Below are positions 24,717 to 32,912 of a stretch of DNA of 64,000 nucleotides, piece by piece. The stretch covers positions 372,001 to 436,000 of the forward strand of contig NZ_LIYH01000005.1 in NCBI RefSeq assembly GCF_001905885.1. The letters are read 5' to 3'. The notes beneath the pieces were generated by a model that saw only the letters and a list, made by a program, of their open reading frames with translations, was not told where the DNA came from and searched no databases. This stretch comes from Streptomyces sp. CB03234 (GTDB taxonomy: Bacteria > Actinomycetota > Actinomycetes > Streptomycetales > Streptomycetaceae). Numbering within the stretch: the stretch's first letter is position 1; each line of letters begins with the position of its first letter. Both the position numbers and the translations under genes were made by a program.

Positions 24717-26549
24717 ATGAACGATGCCGCTTCCGCGCCCCGGTCCGCCCGTGCCCGTGTCCGTGCCCCCGAGCTGATCGGCAAGGGGGGCTGGCTCAAC
24801 ACGGGAGGTGAGCAGCTCACCCTCGCCGGCCTTCGAGGGCGCATCGTCATTCTCGATTTCTGGACCTTCTGCTGCGTGAACTGCCTGCACGTCCTCGACG
24901 AGCTGCGCGAGCTGGAGGAGAAGCACCGGGACACCGTCGTCATGATCGGCGTCCACTCGCCGAAGTTCGTGCACGAGGCCGAGCACCAGGCCGTCGTCGA
25001 CGCCGTCGAGCGGTACGAGGTCCACCACCCCGTCCTCGACGACCCCGAGCTCGCCACCTGGAAGCAGTACGCCGTACGGGCCTGGCCCACGCTCGTCGTC
25101 ATCGACCCCGAGGGGTACGTCGTCGCCCAGCACGCCGGCGAGGGCCACGCCAAGGCCATCGAGACGCTCGTCGAGGAGCTGGAGGCCGAGCACGAGGCCA
25201 AGGGCACCCTGCGGCGCGGCGACGGGCCCTACGTACCGCCCGAGCCCGTCGCCACGCACCTCCGCTTCCCCGGCAAGGCGCTCCTGCTCGACAGCGGCAA
25301 CCTGCTGGTGACGGACACCACCCGCCACCAGGTGGTGGAGCTGGCGGCGGACGGCGAGAGCGTCGTACGCCGGTACGGCACCGGCGAGCGCGGCCTCACC
25401 GACGGCAAGGCGGACGAGGCGCGGTTCAACGAGCCGCAGGGACTGTGCGCGCTGCCCGACGGCCGGATCGTGGTCGCCGACACCGTCAACCACGCGCTGC
25501 GGGTGCTGGACCTCGGCAGCGGTGAGGTCTCCACGCTCGCCGGGACCGGCGCCCAGTGGTGGCGGGGCTCCGCCACCGACGGGCCGGCCCGCGAGGTCGC
25601 CCTGTCGTCGCCGTGGGACGTCGCCTGGTGGCGCGGCGAGGTGTGGATCGCCATGGCGGGCGTCCACCAGCTGTGGGCGTACGACCCCGAGCAGGGGACG
25701 GTGCGCGTAGCGGCGGGCACGGCGAACGAGGGGCTCCTCGACGGGCCCGCCGACGAGGCCTGGTTCGCCCAGCCGTCCGGGCTCGCCGCCACCGACGAAC
25801 GCCTCTGGGTCGCCGACTCCGAGACCAGCGCCCTGCGCTGGGTCGACCCCGAGGGCGCCGTCCACACCGCCGTCGGCACCGGCCTGTTCGACTTCGGCCA
25901 CCGCGACGGCGAGGCCGGCCAGGCGCTGCTGCAGCACCCGCTGGGCGTCACCGCCCTGCCCGACGGGTCGGTCGCCGTCTCGGACACGTACAACCACGCC
26001 CTGCGCCGCTACGACCCGGTCACCAGTGAGGTCAGCACCCTCGCCACCGACCTGCGCGAGCCGAGCGACGCCGTGCTCGTCGGCGACGACATCGTGGTCG
26101 TCGAATCGGCCCGCCACCGGCTGACCCGGCTGCGGCTGCCCGAGGAGGCAGTCCAGGTGGACGCCGTGGCGCACCGTACGCAGCGCGAGGCGACCGAGAT
26201 CGCGCCGGGCACGCTGAAGCTGGACGTCGTCTTCCGTGCACCGGCCGGCCAGAAGCTGGACGAGAGGTACGGGCCCTCCACCCGGCTCCTGGTGTCGTCC
26301 ACGCCGCCCGAGCTGATCGCGTCCGGTGAGGGCACCGGGACGGACCTGTCCCGGGAGCTGGCCCTGAACCCGGCCGTCACGGAGGGCGTCCTGCACGTCT
26401 CCGCCATGGCCGCGTCCTGCGACGACGACCCGGCGAACGAGTACCCCGCCTGCCACGTCCACCAGCAGGACTGGGGCGTCCCGGTCAAGGTCACCGATGC
26501 GGGCGCGACCCGGCTCCCGCTGATCCTCGCGGGACTGGACACCGCGTAG
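24717..26549 (+). CDS. Thioredoxin-like NHL-repeat protein (NHLRC2 type)
   Basis: 610 residues. An N-terminal thioredoxin-like domain carries DFWTFCCVNCLHVLDEL, with CCVNC in place of the usual CxxC. A six-bladed NHL propeller follows (repeated LLVTDTTRHQVVEL, IVVADTVNHALRVLDL, WVADSETSALRWV, VSDTYNHALRRYD), then a C-terminal beta domain. The architecture equals human NHLRC2 and conserved bacterial homologues. Role in redox or protein interaction is unproven. No signal peptide, so cytoplasmic. Confidence 0.9.
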   Translation: MNDAASAPRSARARVRAPELIGKGGWLNTGGEQLTLAGLRGRIVILDFWTFCCVNCLHVLDELRELEEKHRDTVVMIGVHSPKFVHEAEHQAVVDAVERYEVHHPVLDDPELATWKQYAVRAWPTLVVIDPEGYVVAQHAGEGHAKAIETLVEELEAEHEAKGTLRRGDGPYVPPEPVATHLRFPGKALLLDSGNLLVTDTTRHQVVELAADGESVVRRYGTGERGLTDGKADEARFNEPQGLCALPDGRIVVADTVNHALRVLDLGSGEVSTLAGTGAQWWRGSATDGPAREVALSSPWDVAWWRGEVWIAMAGVHQLWAYDPEQGTVRVAAGTANEGLLDGPADEAWFAQPSGLAATDERLWVADSETSALRWVDPEGAVHTAVGTGLFDFGHRDGEAGQALLQHPLGVTALPDGSVAVSDTYNHALRRYDPVTSEVSTLATDLREPSDAVLVGDDIVVVESARHRLTRLRLPEEAVQVDAVAHRTQREATEIAPGTLKLDVVFRAPAGQKLDERYGPSTRLLVSSTPPELIASGEGTGTDLSRELALNPAVTEGVLHVSAMAASCDDDPANEYPACHVHQQDWGVPVKVTDAGATRLPLILAGLDTA

Positions 26550-26552
26550 GGA

Positions 26553-26926
26553 TCAGTACGCCAGGCCCTGTGCCGGGGTGGGCGGCCTTCCCGCCGCCCC
26601 GTCCGGGCAGCCGGCCACCCACACCGCCGGGTTGTGGGTGGCCTTCCGGCCGCCCAGCCCCTCGGCCTCCATACGGGCGCAGCCGCCCTCCAGCAGGTCC
26701 CGCACCCGCTCGCCGGTCACGTCGTAGTGGCGGGTGCGGTTCCCCTGGAGGAAACCTGCCTCATAGGCGATGTCCGTGCCCCACGGGGCCGCTCGTCGTA
26801 CGCGCCGATCGCGTAACCGCCCACGGCCACGACCAGCGCCACGGCCGCCCCGGCGACGCTCCAGAACACCCGCCGCCTCGGCCCTCGATGACGTACGAGA
26901 GCCGTCCGTTGTCCCAGCAGAACCAT
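26553..26926 (-). pseudogene. Small single-pass membrane protein, frameshifted
   Basis: Reading from 26926 leftward, one frame gives a basic start and a membrane helix (RRRVFWSVAGAAVALVVAVGGYAIGAYDER). The continuation that looks like coding sequence is in a second frame: PWGTDIAYEAGFLQGNRTRH, then a segment with RVRDLLEGGCARMEAEGLGG and NPAVWVAGCPDG, ending at the stop 26553-26555. The switch falls at a CCCC run near 26790; adding one base there restores a continuous protein of about 110 residues with two external Cys. Either a decayed gene or a base-calling error. Family not recognised. Confidence 0.55.
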
Positions 26927-26980
26927 GCCGACACGGTGTCAGGCACGGCCTTCGCAGATGTTTCCGCCGGACCGCCGGTC

Positions 26981-27205
26981 CTAGTAGCGCCGTTCGTCCG
27001 TCGGGTCGACCACCGTCGGCGCCACCGGCGGCACAACCGCCCTACGGCGCCTGGCGATACTCGTGAACGTCGCGACACCGATGATGCCGACCGCCATGAG
27101 GATCAGCCCCACCAGGTCCAGATTGACGCCCTGTGCCTCCCAGTCGGTCGCGAAGGTGAGGATCGCCCCGACCGCTATGAGAATGATGCAGCCACCCAGG
27201 CCCAT
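26981..27205 (-). CDS. Small two-helix membrane protein (DUF6458-like)
   Basis: 74 residues: helix 1 GGCIILIAVGAILTFATDW, short loop, helix 2 VGLILMAVGIIGVATFTSI, then a basic ARRRR stop-transfer and a Pro/Val tail. It starts at ATG 27205 behind GAGGAGG with 9-base spacing. It matches the small actinobacterial DUF6458 family as remembered. Function unknown. A perfect hairpin (27225-27264) stands immediately upstream of its ribosome site. Confidence 0.75.
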   Translation of the reverse strand: MGLGGCIILIAVGAILTFATDWEAQGVNLDLVGLILMAVGIIGVATFTSIARRRRAVVPPVAPTVVDPTDERRY

Positions 27206-27224
27206 GATTCCCGCCTCCTCGTCT

Positions 27225-27264
27225 GCGTAGGTGTTGCGGGTACCCCGCCCCGCAACACCTACGC
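27225..27264 (-). terminator. Perfect 16-bp hairpin after the M18 aminopeptidase gene
   Basis: GCGTAGGTGTTGCGGG (27225-27240) pairs perfectly with 27249-27264 around an 8-base loop. It begins 9 bases after the aminopeptidase stop and ends about 7 bases before the ribosome site of the next gene on the same strand. It could be a terminator, or an attenuator coupling the two genes. Confidence 0.8.
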
Positions 27265-27272
27265 GGGGCGGG

Positions 27273-28565
27273 CTACTTCAGGAACGCGACGAGGGCATTG
27301 GCCAGCAGGTACGGGTCGTCGGCGCCGCACAGTTCACGGGCGCTGTGCATGGACAGGATCGCCACGCCGATGTCCACGGTCCGGATGCCGTGGCGGGCGG
27401 CGGTGATCGGGCCGATCGTCGTGCCGCACGGCATGTCGTTGTTCGACACGAACGTCTGCCACGGCACGCCCGCCTTCTCGCACGCCGCCGCGAAGACGGC
27501 CCGGCCGCTGCCGTCCGTCGCGTACCGCTGGTTGACGTTCACCTTCAGGATGGGCCCGCCGTTGGCGCGCGGGTGGTGCGTCGGGTCGTGGCGCTCGGCG
27601 TAGTTAGGGTGCACGGCGTGACCGGTGTCCGACGACAGGCACACCGTCCCGGCGAAGGCGCGCGCCCGGTCCTCGTAACCGCCGCCGCGCGCGAAGACGG
27701 ACCGCTCCAGCACGCCGCCGAGGAGCGGCCCCTGGGCGCCGGTGTCGGACTCGGAGCCGTTCTCCTCGTGGTCGAAGGCGGCCAGTACGGGGATGAACTC
27801 CAGGTCCCCGGCGGCCGATACGGCGGCCAGGGCGGCCACGCCCGCGTGCACCGACAGCAGGTTGTCCATGCGCGGCCCGGCCAGCAGGTCCCGGTCCCGG
27901 CCCAGGTAGGCGGGCGCCTCGATGGCATGGACCATCAGGTCCCAGCCCGCCACGTCCCCGGCGGCCACCTCCGCCTCCTCGGCCACGAACCGGACCAGGT
28001 CGCCCTCGTGGACGTCGTCGCCCAGGCCCCAGATCGGCTGCATGTGCCTCTGACGGTCCAGCTTGAGGCCCTCGTTGACCTGCCGGTCCAGGTGGATCGC
28101 CAGCTGCGGTACGCGCAGCAGCGGCCGGTCGACGTTCACCAGCCGGTGGCTGCCGTCGCGCAGCGTCAGCCGGCCGGACAGGCCCAGATCGCGGTCCAGC
28201 CAGGTGTTGAGCAGGGTCCCGCCGTACGTCTCGACGGCGACCTGCCGCCAGCCGTGCGCGCCCATGTCGGGCTGCGGCTTGACCCGGAGGTTCGGCGAGT
28301 CGGTGTGGGCGCCGACGATCCGGAACGGGGTGTGGGGGGCGGCGCCCTCCGGCACGTACCAGGCGATGATCGCGCCGCCGCGGACGACGAACTTGCCGCC
28401 GCTCGTACCGTCCCACGCGGCGGTCTCGTCGAGCTTCTGGAAACCGGCCTTCTCCAGCCGTTCCCCGGCGTTCGCCACGGCGTGGTACGGCGTCGGGGAC
28501 TCCGCCAGGAAGGTCATGAGGTCGTCGGTGTGGCCGCGGTCGAAGCGGGGGGATGAGCTGCTCAT
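27273..28565 (-). CDS. apeB: M18-family aspartyl aminopeptidase
   Basis: 430-residue cytoplasmic dinuclear zinc aminopeptidase removing N-terminal Asp/Glu from peptides. The M18 metal and catalytic motifs are in order: VGAHTDSPNLRVKP, then AGPRMDNLLSVHAG, then FDHEENGSESDTGAQGPLL (catalytic Glu-Glu), LSSDTGHAVHPNY and MHSARELCGADD near the C-terminus. Length is normal. Starts at ATG 28565 with the conserved FLAESPTPYHAVANA segment close to the N-terminus. Confidence 0.95.
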   Translation of the reverse strand: MSSSSPRFDRGHTDDLMTFLAESPTPYHAVANAGERLEKAGFQKLDETAAWDGTSGGKFVVRGGAIIAWYVPEGAAPHTPFRIVGAHTDSPNLRVKPQPDMGAHGWRQVAVETYGGTLLNTWLDRDLGLSGRLTLRDGSHRLVNVDRPLLRVPQLAIHLDRQVNEGLKLDRQRHMQPIWGLGDDVHEGDLVRFVAEEAEVAAGDVAGWDLMVHAIEAPAYLGRDRDLLAGPRMDNLLSVHAGVAALAAVSAAGDLEFIPVLAAFDHEENGSESDTGAQGPLLGGVLERSVFARGGGYEDRARAFAGTVCLSSDTGHAVHPNYAERHDPTHHPRANGGPILKVNVNQRYATDGSGRAVFAAACEKAGVPWQTFVSNNDMPCGTTIGPITAARHGIRTVDIGVAILSMHSARELCGADDPYLLANALVAFLK

Positions 28566-28698
28566 GCCCTCACTTTACGGGCGGGTCAGTTGAGCGGAGC
28601 CGTTGTGAAAGGCCCATTGTCAGTGGCGGCTGCGACTATCGGAGGACGTAGCGGGACAGCACTCCGCTGACTCGCCGGTCGCGACCGGAGGTGCACTG

Positions 28699-29145
28699 GT
28701 GACCACGATGACCACGCCCGTCTCGCCCGCCTCGCCCGTCTGTGCCGCATGCGAAACGCCCGGGGCGCGGTGGAGCGCCCCGCTCGGAATGCCGCTCTGC
28801 GCGGCCTGCACCACCGCCGCGACGGGCACCCCGGACCGCGACCCCGTGCGCCTCGGGGACATCCTGCCCGTGACCGCCGCGACGCTGCGCGCCTCGATAC
28901 CCGCGCCGCGCCCGCCGCGCACCGGCTCGCTCATGACCTGCCGCCTGTGCGGCGCCGAGGCCCGGTGGCACCGCACGGTGCACGGCCGCTGGGTCGCGAT
29001 CGAACCGGGCGAGCGCCCCACCGCGGGCGTCCCGCGCGGCGAGCGGTGGTACGTGGCGGGCGACGGCACGGCGGTCCAACTGCGCGGGGCGGCGCCGTCG
29101 GACACCTGCCGGGTTAGCCACTTCTCGGTGTGCGCGGGGCGCTGA
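28699..29145 (+). CDS. DUF6083 zinc-ribbon protein
   Basis: 148 residues with two CxxC-type knuckles: CAACETPGARWSAPLGMPLCAAC and a later MTCRLCGAEARWH. The C-terminal part (TVHGRWVAIEPGE ... GERWYVAGDGTAVQL ... SDTCRVSHFSVC) matches the Streptomyces DUF6083 family as remembered. GTG start behind GGAGGTG. Possibly a small regulatory or nucleic-acid-binding protein; no function is known. Confidence 0.8.
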   Translation: MTTMTTPVSPASPVCAACETPGARWSAPLGMPLCAACTTAATGTPDRDPVRLGDILPVTAATLRASIPAPRPPRTGSLMTCRLCGAEARWHRTVHGRWVAIEPGERPTAGVPRGERWYVAGDGTAVQLRGAAPSDTCRVSHFSVCAGR

Positions 29146-29180
29146 GCGACGGCGGGTCCTGGGGCGGTCACCGGGGCGGC

Positions 29181-29280
29181 CGGTGACACCCCGGCGACCA
29201 CCCCGGCGACTGCCCCGGCGACCGCCCCGGTCACCGGCCGCGCCCCGGTCACCGGCCCGGTCACCACCCTGGTGACCGCG
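29181..29280. repeat. Degenerate gacc/ccggtc repeat after the DUF6083 gene
   Basis: About 100 bases of imperfect 10-12-bp units (CCCCGGCGACC, CCCCGGTCACCGG) follow the DUF6083 stop. Several units are self-complementary (CCGGTCACCGG). Probably slippage-derived spacer, not coding. Confidence 0.6.
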
Positions 29281-29300
29281 GTGGCGGCCGGGTGAACGGC

Positions 29301-29339
29301 GGCGGCCCGCCTCCCGGGAACCTCCGGAGGCGGGCCGCC
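29301..29339. terminator. Bidirectional terminator
   Basis: A perfect 14-bp stem: GGCGGCCCGCCTCC (29301-29314) with GGAGGCGGGCCGCC (29326-29339), 11-base loop. It lies between convergent DUF6083 and acyl-CoA dehydrogenase genes, 23 bases beyond the latter's stop. Confidence 0.85.
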
Positions 29340-29361
29340 ATGGACCGGTCGCGAACTGGGA

Positions 29362-31188
29362 CTAGAACGCGGCCTCGTCCAGCTCCATGAGGGAGTTGTC
29401 CACGCCCTCGGCGATGGCGCGCTCGGTGGAGACGCCCGGCAGGACGTTCGCGGCGAAGAACTTCGCGGCCGCGATCTTGCCCTGGTAGAACGCCCGGTCC
29501 TTCACCGAGGCCGTCTCCAGCTTCTCGGCCGCGACAGCGGCACCGCGCAGCAGCAGGTAGCCGACGACCACGTCACCGGAGGCCATGAGGAGGCGGGTGG
29601 TGTTCAGACCGACCTTGTAGATGTTCTTGACGTCCTCGCCGGTCGCCGTGAGGTCCGTCAGCATCGTGCCGACGATGCCCTCCAGGTCCACGGCCGCCTT
29701 GGCGAGCGCGTCGCGCGCCGGGGCCAGCTCCTCGCCGCCGGTGCCGACCGCCAGGAACTTCTTGATCTCCTCGGAGAGGGCGTTCAGCGCAGCGCCCTGG
29801 TCGCGGACGATCTTCCGGAAGAAGAAGTCCTGGCCCTGGATCGCGGTCGTGCCCTCGTACAGGGTGTCGATCTTGGCGTCACGGATGTACTGCTCGATCG
29901 GGTACTCCTGCAGGTACCCGGAACCGCCGAAGGTCTGGAGCGACTGGGCGAGCTGCTCGTAGGACCGCTCGGAGCCGTAGCCCTTGACGATCGGGAGGAG
30001 CAGGTCGTTCAGGCCGATCAGCGCCTTGGCGTCCTCGCCGGCCGCTTCCTTGATCTGGATCTCGTCCTGGATCGCGGCGGTGTACATGACCAGGGCGCGC
30101 ATGCCCTCGGCGTACGCCTTCTGCGTCATCAGCGAGCGGCGCACGTCCGGGTGGTGCGTGATGGTGACCTTCGGCGCGGTCTTGTCCATGAAGTTCGCCA
30201 GGTCGGGGCCCTGCACGCGCTCCTTGGCGTACTCCAGCGCGTTCAGGTAGCCCGTGGAGAGGGTGGCGATGGCCTTCGTACCGACCATCATGCGGGCGAA
30301 CTCGATGATGCGGAACATCTGGCGGATGCCGTCGTGCTTGTCGCCGATCAGCCAGCCCTTGGCGGGGTGCTTGTCGCCGAAGGTCATCTCGCACGTGTTG
30401 GACGCCTTGAGGCCCATCTTGTGCTCGACGTTCGTCGCGTACACACCGTTGCGCTCGCCCAGCTCGCCGGTCTCCCAGTCGAAGTGGAACTTCGGCACGA
30501 GGAAGAGCGACAGGCCCTTGGTGCCCGGGCCGTGGCCCTCGGGGCGGGCCAGCACGTAGTGGAGGATGTTCTCCGACATGTCGTGCTCACCGGACGTGAT
30601 GAAACGCTTCACGCCCTCGATGTGCCAGGAGCCGTCCTCCTGCTGCACGGCCTTGGTGCGTCCGGCACCGACGTCCGAGCCCGCGTCGGGCTCGGTCAGC
30701 ACCATCGTCGAGCCCCACTGCTTCTCGACGGCGATCTCGGCGATCTTCTTCTGCGCCTCGTTGCCCTCCTCGAAGAGGATGCCGGCGAAGGCCGGGCCGG
30801 AGGAGTACATCCAGACCGCCGGGTTCGAGCCCAGGATCAGCTCCGCGTACGCCCAGATCAGCGAGCGCGGCGAGGTGGTGCCGCCGATCTCCTCGGGCAG
30901 GCCGAGGCGCCAGTACTCGGAGTCCATGAAGGCCTTGTAGGACTTCTTGAACGTCTCCGGTATCGGCGCGGTGTTCGTCTCCGGGTCGAAGACCGGCGGG
31001 TTGCGGTCGGCGTCCGCGAACGACTCGGCGAAGTCGTTCTCGGCGAGACGGCACAGCTCGTCGAGGACGCTCTTCGCGGTCTCGACGTCCATCTCCTCGA
31101 ACGGACCGGTGCCGTAGACCTTGTCGCGTCCGAGGACCTCGAAGAGGTTGAACTCGATGTCGCGGAGATTCGACTTGTAGTGCCCCAT
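29362..31188 (-). CDS. Acyl-CoA dehydrogenase (long, FadE5-like)
   Basis: 608-residue FAD enzyme for the first step of fatty-acid beta-oxidation, larger than the usual 380-residue family. The extra N-terminal part (GHYKSNLRDIEFNLFEVLGRD) and a C-terminal helical extension are typical of the FadE5-like clade. FAD/substrate motifs: MVLTEPDAGSDVGAGRTKA, VKRFITSGEHD, and near the C-terminus of the core LQTFGGSGYLQEYPIEQYIRDAKIDTLYEGTTAIQ. ATG 31188 is the start because the family begins MGHYK. A candidate operator lies about 70 bases upstream. Confidence 0.95.
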   Translation of the reverse strand: MGHYKSNLRDIEFNLFEVLGRDKVYGTGPFEEMDVETAKSVLDELCRLAENDFAESFADADRNPPVFDPETNTAPIPETFKKSYKAFMDSEYWRLGLPEEIGGTTSPRSLIWAYAELILGSNPAVWMYSSGPAFAGILFEEGNEAQKKIAEIAVEKQWGSTMVLTEPDAGSDVGAGRTKAVQQEDGSWHIEGVKRFITSGEHDMSENILHYVLARPEGHGPGTKGLSLFLVPKFHFDWETGELGERNGVYATNVEHKMGLKASNTCEMTFGDKHPAKGWLIGDKHDGIRQMFRIIEFARMMVGTKAIATLSTGYLNALEYAKERVQGPDLANFMDKTAPKVTITHHPDVRRSLMTQKAYAEGMRALVMYTAAIQDEIQIKEAAGEDAKALIGLNDLLLPIVKGYGSERSYEQLAQSLQTFGGSGYLQEYPIEQYIRDAKIDTLYEGTTAIQGQDFFFRKIVRDQGAALNALSEEIKKFLAVGTGGEELAPARDALAKAAVDLEGIVGTMLTDLTATGEDVKNIYKVGLNTTRLLMASGDVVVGYLLLRGAAVAAEKLETASVKDRAFYQGKIAAAKFFAANVLPGVSTERAIAEGVDNSLMELDEAAF

Positions 31189-31256
31189 GGCGACGGCTCC
31201 GTAAGGCTCGGGGAGGCGGAATCCTCGTACACGTACCAGCAAGTAGCTACGATGAT

Positions 31257-31271
31257 GCTACCCGCCGGTAA
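31257..31271 (-). promoter_or_regulatory. Candidate fatty-acid regulator site upstream of acyl-CoA dehydrogenase
   Basis: On the minus strand this reads TTACCGGCGGGTAGC, followed a few bases on by a second TAGCTAC element. TTAC...GTAGC-type boxes recur, as I recall, upstream of actinobacterial fatty-acid degradation genes and are bound by TetR-family repressors. The regulator is not in the window. Confidence 0.4.
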
Positions 31272-31413
31272 TAAGAGCAACCCTTTCGGCCGATCTGTGA
31301 CGCGTTACGCCCCGGACCAGTCACCTCCACCCCGCCAGGGCGCGCCCTGGCGGGCGGGCGCCTCCTTCAGCAGGGCGAGCAGCATCACGGTGAGCGGCGC
31401 TCGTCCGAGGGCC

Positions 31414-31638
31414 TCACCGGCCGGCCGCCTCACGCAGCGCGGCGGTGAGGGTACGGGCAGTGGCGATGTCGCAGTTGCCGAGGATGACGAGAGGCGGGGT
31501 GCCGAAGTCGCGGCCGAGGGAGGGAAGCGTGATCCCGTGTGCGGCGAGCGCGGTGCGGAGGCCCCGGAGGGTGGCCTGGGCTACCTGAGCAAAGCGATGT
31601 GGCGTAAGAGCAGCTACAGCAACGGCGACGGAGGTCAC
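31414..31638 (-). pseudogene. Small Streptomyces protein, likely 5'-truncated
   Basis: The reading frame gives LTPHRFAQVAQATLRGLRTA, then HGITLPSLGRDFGTPPLVI and LGNCDIATARTLTAALREAAGR, which reads like a common small Streptomyces hypothetical protein with conserved ITLPSL and LG.C...TA.(A)L segments. The only in-frame starts (GTG at 31638) lie inside the opposite-strand DUF397 reading frame and add Val/Ala residues not typical of the family. The natural start is probably lost. Its stop is 31414-31416. Confidence 0.45.
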
Positions 31639-31779
31639 TGCGTCGAAGTCGCCGGCAACCTCCCCGGCGTCGTCCCCGTTCGTGACTCCAAGGTCCCGCA
31701 CGGGCCCGCGCTCGTCGTCCGTGCCCGCGCGTGGGCGCCGTTCGTGGAGGCCGTGAAGGCGGGGCGGCTCGCGGGCTGA
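31597..31779 (+). pseudogene. DUF397 protein fragment
   Basis: MWRKSSYSNGDGGHCVEVAG, then VRDSKVPHGPALVVRARAWAPFVEAVKAG: a nearly complete DUF397 domain, usually encoded beside an XRE-family regulator and about 60-70 residues long. Here the usual 8-10 N-terminal residues and a ribosome site are missing and no XRE gene adjoins it. It may still be translated from ATG 31597. The 5' end overlaps the start region of the divergent gene at 31414-31638. Confidence 0.6.
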
Positions 31780-31784
31780 ACGTT

Positions 31785-32136
31785 TCAGTCCGGGGCGTCC
31801 CAGCCCTGCGCGGCGGCGTAGGCGTCGCCGTGCTCGGCGGACCAGCGGCCGAGTGCCGTGATGGGTTGGCAGCAGGGTGACGCCCAGGTCGGTGAGGGCG
31901 TACTCGACGCGCGGCGGCGACTCGGCGTGCACGCGCCGGGTGACCAGGGCGTGGCCCTCCAGGCGGCGGAGCGTCTCGGTGAGCACCTTCGCGCTGATGC
32001 CACCGATCGCGGCGCGCAGCTCGCGCGGGCGGCACGGGCCGTCGGCGAGGGCGTAGATGACCACGGCGTTCCAGGTGTTGGCCAGCAGGTCGAAACCGAG
32101 ACGCGCCCGGCAGTCCGCGAGGATCCGATCTTTCAT
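31785..32136 (-). pseudogene. HxlR-family regulator with frameshift
   Basis: Starts MKDRILADCRARLGFDLLANTW and carries the HxlR winged helix (RELRAAIGGISAKVLTETLRRLEGHALVTR ... EYALTDLGVTLL). The family's C-terminal ending is in another frame: QPITALGRWSAEHGDAYAAAQ, stopping at 31785-31787. The switch is at a GG/CC doublet near 31868; removing one base restores a normal 115-120 residue protein. As written, translation would run on to 31414. It is divergent from a reductase gene it probably controls, the usual HxlR arrangement. Confidence 0.75.
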
Positions 32137-32208
32137 GAAACGCCCTCCCTATCACGGCCGTTGGGCACCATTCGGTACGCGACCAGCCGCTTAGCGTCGT
32201 CGACGAAG

Positions 32209-32243
32209 ACGTCCACGTCCACGTCCACGTCCACGTCCACGTC
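32209..32243. repeat. ACGTCC hexamer array between hxlR and the reductase
   Basis: Five full ACGTCC units and a partial sixth lie in the 126-bp divergent promoter region. Slippage here would alter promoter spacing for both genes. Confidence 0.85.
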
Positions 32244-32262
32244 AGCGTACGAAGGAGCGGCC

Positions 32263-32871
32263 ATGCGCATCGGAATCCTCGGGAACGGCAACATGGCGGA
32301 GGCCCTCGGCACCCACTGGGTGCGCGCCGGGCACCGCGTACGGATCGGTGGCCGCACGCCCGGGAAGGCGGCGGAGCTGGCCGGCCGCATCGGAGCCGAG
32401 GGCGGGGGTACGGTCGCGGACGTCGCGGGTTTCGGCGACGCCACGCTGCTCGCCGTGCCGTACGACAGCGCGCTCGCCGTACTGAAGGGGACGGGGGGCG
32501 CCCTCGCGGGGCGCGTGCTCATCGACTGTACGAACCCCATCGGGCCGGGCTTCACGCTCACCACCGGGGGCGGTCCCTCCGCCGCCGAGCGGATCGCCGA
32601 GGCGTCCGGCGCCCGCGTGGTGAAGGCGTTCAACCACTGCGCGGACGCGGTATGGCGTACCGCCCCGCCCACGGTGCCGCTGTGCGGCGACGACGAGGCG
32701 GCCCTGGAGACGGTACGCACGCTGGTACGGGACGTCGGCGGCGAACCGCTCGTCGTGGGCGACCTCGGGCGCGCCCGGCTGCTCGAGGCGACGACCGCGT
32801 TCCTCATCGGCCTGTGGCTGACCGGCCACGACCCGCGCACCCTGCTCCCGACGCTGGACGCGATGCGCTGA
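32263..32871 (+). CDS. NADP-binding reductase (F420-dependent NADP reductase/P5CR-like)
   Basis: 202 residues with an N-terminal Rossmann motif GILGNGNMAEALG. It continues as in F420H2:NADP oxidoreductases and related dinucleotide-binding proteins (VAVPYDSALAVL ... LIDCTNPIGPGF ... RVVKAFNHCADAVW ... PLCGDDEAALETVRTLVRDVGGEPLVVGDLGRARLLEA). ATG 32263 follows GAAGGAG. Reaction partner (F420, flavin or a small carbonyl) is not decidable. Divergent from the HxlR gene. Confidence 0.85.
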   Translation: MRIGILGNGNMAEALGTHWVRAGHRVRIGGRTPGKAAELAGRIGAEGGGTVADVAGFGDATLLAVPYDSALAVLKGTGGALAGRVLIDCTNPIGPGFTLTTGGGPSAAERIAEASGARVVKAFNHCADAVWRTAPPTVPLCGDDEAALETVRTLVRDVGGEPLVVGDLGRARLLEATTAFLIGLWLTGHDPRTLLPTLDAMR

Positions 32872-32912
32872 TCACCGTCCCCGGGGTGGGCCGTCTGGTC
32901 ACGGTCACCGTT

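Noticed and set aside
29150..29300. Pro/Thr-rich coding extension of the DUF6083 gene
   Set aside because: The repeat lies after a clear stop and conserved C-terminal motif, and runs into a terminator hairpin.
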